The notes beneath the pieces were generated by a model that was not told where the DNA came from, did no database searches, and was given only the letters and a program-made list of their open reading frames with translations. Shown here piece after piece: positions 6,109 through 8,447 of a stretch of 8,447 nucleotides of DNA (within the stretch, counting starts at the first letter, position 1; every line of letters starts with the position of its first letter). Source of the stretch: CAZSWR01 sp964610885 (GTDB lineage Bacteria; Bacteroidota; Ignavibacteria; Kapaibacteriales; UBA2268); NCBI GenBank assembly GCA_964610885.1, contig CAZSWR010000116.1, positions 1 to 8,447 of the forward strand. Direction: 5' to 3'. Both the position numbers and the translations under genes were made by a program.

Positions 6109-7575
6109 CTATTCCTTGATAAACTTTGTCGTGTATGATTTTCCACCTGCGGCCACGTTCAGAAAATACACACCGGCCGGATGCGCCGAAAGGTCGATCT
6201 CGGCGGAGTAGCCGTCGATTGGAGCTTTGGCTACTGTATTGCCAAGAAGGCCCGTTACAGTGGCATTGCCGCGAAGCGCGGCGGACGTAGAAAAACCGAC
6301 AAAGAGCCGCCCGGACTCGCAGTAGGCATTCAGGCTTTCATTAGCGGTTTCGTCCTCAGCCGATATATTTACACCGTCGTTGTAGCGCAGCTTCGCGAAA
6401 TACGTTGTGGTCGGCACGTCTGTAGTGTCGACAAAGAAACCTGCAACCAAGATGTCCGTACCGTTGTAAGCAATAGATTTTAGCATTGATGAGGATTGGT
6501 AGGACCACTTTTTGGTGCTTTGCAATTTCAAATCCTTATCGATTGCTATCAGTTCGAATTGGCCTAATGCAGTTTTGTAATCCCAAGAAGTGCCTCCGGC
6601 GATAATGTTCGCCCTGTCGTCGACAATTGCTTCCTTAAGATTGAAATAGTCGCTGATCGTAATGCTTACGGACTTCACTGAATTGTCCGAGCAGTTCGCA
6701 TCGGCCACATAGATCATCTTCGAGATTGTCGAGTTCACATTTGCCTTTGCCACCACGCTGTATGTATTGAAGCTTTTCTCCAGAATGGAAATATTCTTCA
6801 GCGTCCTTGATTCCGGCGGCGAGGGCAGCGCGAGGTCTATGTGGCTCACCGGTTCGAGCTGTAGGTTCGTTTTCGTTACGGAAAGTCGGTATTCGCCGTC
6901 AAGCCTGTAGAGTAGGACGTGGTCTATAAAGTCCCCTTTCTGGAACAATCTGCTCAGCTCGGCCGTGCCAAGCGTGGAATCGACCAAAGTGTTTTGTATC
7001 ATTATTGCATTTGAGCTTTCTTTACGAATCCTGAAGTAAGTCGTGTTGTCGATTTTTTCGCTATTGACGAAATAGTAGCTTTTCTCGACGTTTTCCACAT
7101 CCACAAGTCTGGCATAGAGTATATTCGATATCATATTCGTAAAGTTGACAGTATCGATGCAAATTCCGCCAATTTCTCCCACTCCCAACGTAAAAAAAGC
7201 TCTTGAGAGATTTGTGTTTGCATTGTTGTAGAATCCGGCTATTTCGTATGAATTGTATTGAGTTAATTGAGCATCTACGATTGAGCCTACATTAATTGAT
7301 ACTTTGGTCTTTATGGGTTGAGGATCCAAAACATTGTAATATCCATAATGCTTTATCCATTGCGGCTCCATATCCGAAGTTAATTTTGCAATATGTTGTA
7401 TGTCCGTATTCGAATATGTTAAAAATACTCCTGATTCGAGGAACAAACCAATCGATGTTCCAACAATCTGATCATCGGTTATTGCTTGGTAAAATTTTTC
7501 TTTTCCAATGTTGAATTCCTGGGCTTGGGCAAAAGATACTAACATCAGGAAGAGAATAAATATGGATTTTTTCAT
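6109..7575 (-). CDS. T9SS-sorted secreted/surface protein with propeller-like repeats
   Basis: A 488-residue protein with a Sec signal peptide (MKKSIFILFLMLVSFAQAQ, cut near residue 19) and a type IX secretion type A sorting domain at the C-terminus. The domain covers about residues 415-488: short beta strands, a DLSAHPAGVYFLNV segment (461-474) and the terminal KSYTTKFIKE. It should cross the outer membrane by the T9SS and be attached to the surface or released, with the C-terminal domain removed. The central part has loosely repeated strands of AG-F/G type (EIAGFYNN 111-118; IIAGGTSWD 324-332; ILVAGFFVD 375-383), suggesting a beta-propeller-like fold; no enzyme motif was found. AGGA at 7585-7588, inside the end of the upstream gene, and the 3-nt gap indicate translational coupling. 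The 5' part is AT-rich and the 3' part GC-rich. Secretion call is strong; function unknown. Confidence 0.85.
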   Translation of the reverse strand: MKKSIFILFLMLVSFAQAQEFNIGKEKFYQAITDDQIVGTSIGLFLESGVFLTYSNTDIQHIAKLTSDMEPQWIKHYGYYNVLDPQPIKTKVSINVGSIVDAQLTQYNSYEIAGFYNNANTNLSRAFFTLGVGEIGGICIDTVNFTNMISNILYARLVDVENVEKSYYFVNSEKIDNTTYFRIRKESSNAIMIQNTLVDSTLGTAELSRLFQKGDFIDHVLLYRLDGEYRLSVTKTNLQLEPVSHIDLALPSPPESRTLKNISILEKSFNTYSVVAKANVNSTISKMIYVADANCSDNSVKSVSITISDYFNLKEAIVDDRANIIAGGTSWDYKTALGQFELIAIDKDLKLQSTKKWSYQSSSMLKSIAYNGTDILVAGFFVDTTDVPTTTYFAKLRYNDGVNISAEDETANESLNAYCESGRLFVGFSTSAALRGNATVTGLLGNTVAKAPIDGYSAEIDLSAHPAGVYFLNVAAGGKSYTTKFIKE

Positions 7576-7578
7576 TTG

Positions 7579-8301
7579 CTATTTTCCTATTTGTGGGCAG
7601 GTTACGTTGCAATCCGGAGCGTCGGTATTCAATTGTAGAATTCTTCCTTGAATCATCCTTGTTTGCCTACAGTTTTTGTAATTCGGGCACGTATCGTCGT
7701 TTGATGTCTGGACAGTATAGACAACTTTGCCATTAACTATTTCAACTAAATAGTCAACGGTACAACATAACATATCATCTTCATCTTTGCATGATTTGTT
7801 GAAAATCCAAACAACGTTTTTGACAGGATCGTCATATGCGCAATATCCGGTACATCCACTTCCCCTTACGTATCCGGCGATCGCGATTTGAGGTGTACAT
7901 TCGGTAGACATTTTTTCAAGAACGCCCGACTGGTACAAATATTCAATTGCGCCTTTATAAACCAAGTCAATGATTTCTTTCGAAGATCGCATCTGCGACC
8001 AACAATATGAATTTAATGGTTCACAGAACATCTCTTGATGTGCAATGTACAGTACGCATTCGCATATTCTCCATGCGAATTTGACATGTATTTGGCAGGG
8101 TTGGCCATTTTCGTCAGTGTACTTTGATGAAGAAACAACAATATCATTATTACTCTGCCATGGGACTTCTTCTAATGAGCACTCTCCCGTACATGGCCCT
8201 GGAAAAGGTATATATGGGAAGAGTTCATACTGGTTATCCTGGCAAAACAGGGCGATGCCGGATGCAACAAATAGGAAGAAAATCAATGTTAGTTTTTTCA
8301 T
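7579..8301 (-). CDS. Secreted cysteine-rich protein of unknown family
   Basis: A 240-residue protein I do not recognise. The start is the ATG at 8301: it gives a typical signal peptide (MKKLTLIFFLFVASGIALFC, about residues 1-20) and has GGAG 7 nt upstream, whereas the open frame that extends to 8439 adds 46 residues without export character. Residue C20 is preceded by F, so it does not fit a lipobox. Seventeen further cysteines follow (37, 41, 69, 80, 82, 93, 100, 135, 150, 154, 171, 179, 180, 205, 211, 231, 235), many in close pairs such as PCTGEC, CEC, GCTGYC and LCC. This suggests a disulfide-rich periplasmic or extracellular protein, or a metal site. No T9SS sorting domain is visible. It is the first gene of a minus-strand operon with the T9SS protein 3 nt downstream, so a joint role at the cell surface is likely but unproven. 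Confidence 0.75.
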   Translation of the reverse strand: MKKLTLIFFLFVASGIALFCQDNQYELFPYIPFPGPCTGECSLEEVPWQSNNDIVVSSSKYTDENGQPCQIHVKFAWRICECVLYIAHQEMFCEPLNSYCWSQMRSSKEIIDLVYKGAIEYLYQSGVLEKMSTECTPQIAIAGYVRGSGCTGYCAYDDPVKNVVWIFNKSCKDEDDMLCCTVDYLVEIVNGKVVYTVQTSNDDTCPNYKNCRQTRMIQGRILQLNTDAPDCNVTCPQIGK

Positions 8302-8308
8302 GTAAATG

Positions 8309-8312
8309 CTCC
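8309..8312 (-). promoter_or_regulatory. Ribosome binding site deciding the start at 8301
   Basis: On the minus strand GGAG lies 7 nt before the ATG at 8301. It supports this start over the upstream in-frame ATG at 8439, which would put 46 residues before the signal peptide. Confidence 0.6.
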
Positions 8313-8363
8313 AATAGTAAAAATTGAATTGGTTAGTTAATTGAATACTACTCTCATGTATTT

Positions 8364-8397
8364 CAAAATTGCGCGAATTGAAATTGGCTGTTGTCAA
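8364..8397 (-). promoter_or_regulatory. Possible promoter of the Cys-rich/T9SS operon
   Basis: On the minus strand TTGACA (8397-8392) is followed 20 bases later by CAATTTTG (8371-8364), one base off the TAnnTTTG -7 consensus. The TTG to octamer distance (23 bases) is slightly long. The rest of 8302-8447 is AT-rich leader with no gene on either strand that I can support. Confidence 0.2.
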
Positions 8398-8447
8398 TAA
8401 AATATGATTTAAGATAACAATAATATCCAAAGTCTGCAAGAGAAAAT

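Noticed and set aside
8302..8439. N-terminal extension of the Cys-rich protein to the ATG at 8439
   Set aside because: It would bury a clean signal peptide behind 46 residues. The ATG at 8301 has a GGAG site 7 nt upstream.

Overview
The window looks like one scaffolded chromosomal piece of a draft genome from a T9SS-bearing member of the Bacteroidota/Chlorobiota/Ignavibacteria/Kapabacteria (FCB) group. Three things point there: a type IX secretion sorting domain at the C-terminus of the 6109-7575 product, weak or absent Shine-Dalgarno sites before several genes, and AT-rich spacers around GC-rich housekeeping genes. The exact phylum is inference. A run of exactly 100 N inside a tandem repeat marks an unresolved assembly gap.

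Layout. Bases 1-655 hold no convincing gene, but carry a striking four-hairpin repeat element (about 291-467). A forward block follows: a five-helix NarI/HdrE/DsrM-like membrane cytochrome b (656-1600) and an HdrD/DsrK-like iron-sulfur protein (1637-3226). Together these should form a membrane quinol:thiol/disulfide-type redox complex. Then comes gcvT (3284-4375), the glycine-cleavage aminomethyltransferase. Behind gcvT lie a perfect 15-bp hairpin and an octanucleotide (CTCATCAT)n array interrupted by the N gap. The next forward gene (4827-5579) encodes a secreted, methionine-rich LolA/LolB-fold-like protein. It ends in a hairpin terminator of the same sequence family as the hairpin behind gcvT.

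Bases 5580-6108 separate convergent genes. They carry a second, diverged copy of the hairpin repeat (about 5903-6016) between two intrinsic terminators that face each other. On the minus strand, a two-gene operon reads leftward: a small secreted cysteine-rich protein of unknown family (7579-8301), then, 3 nt later, a T9SS-sorted surface or secreted protein with propeller-like repeats (6109-7575). This operon is much more AT-rich than the forward genes, except for the 3' part of the T9SS gene, which returns to high GC.

The most unusual signal is the repeat family: roughly 24-bp hairpin units at 51-53 bp spacing, in two orientations, whose stem bases covary between copies. The uncharacterised Cys-rich/T9SS pair and the redox pair without the usual Dsr partners are the other points worth following up.
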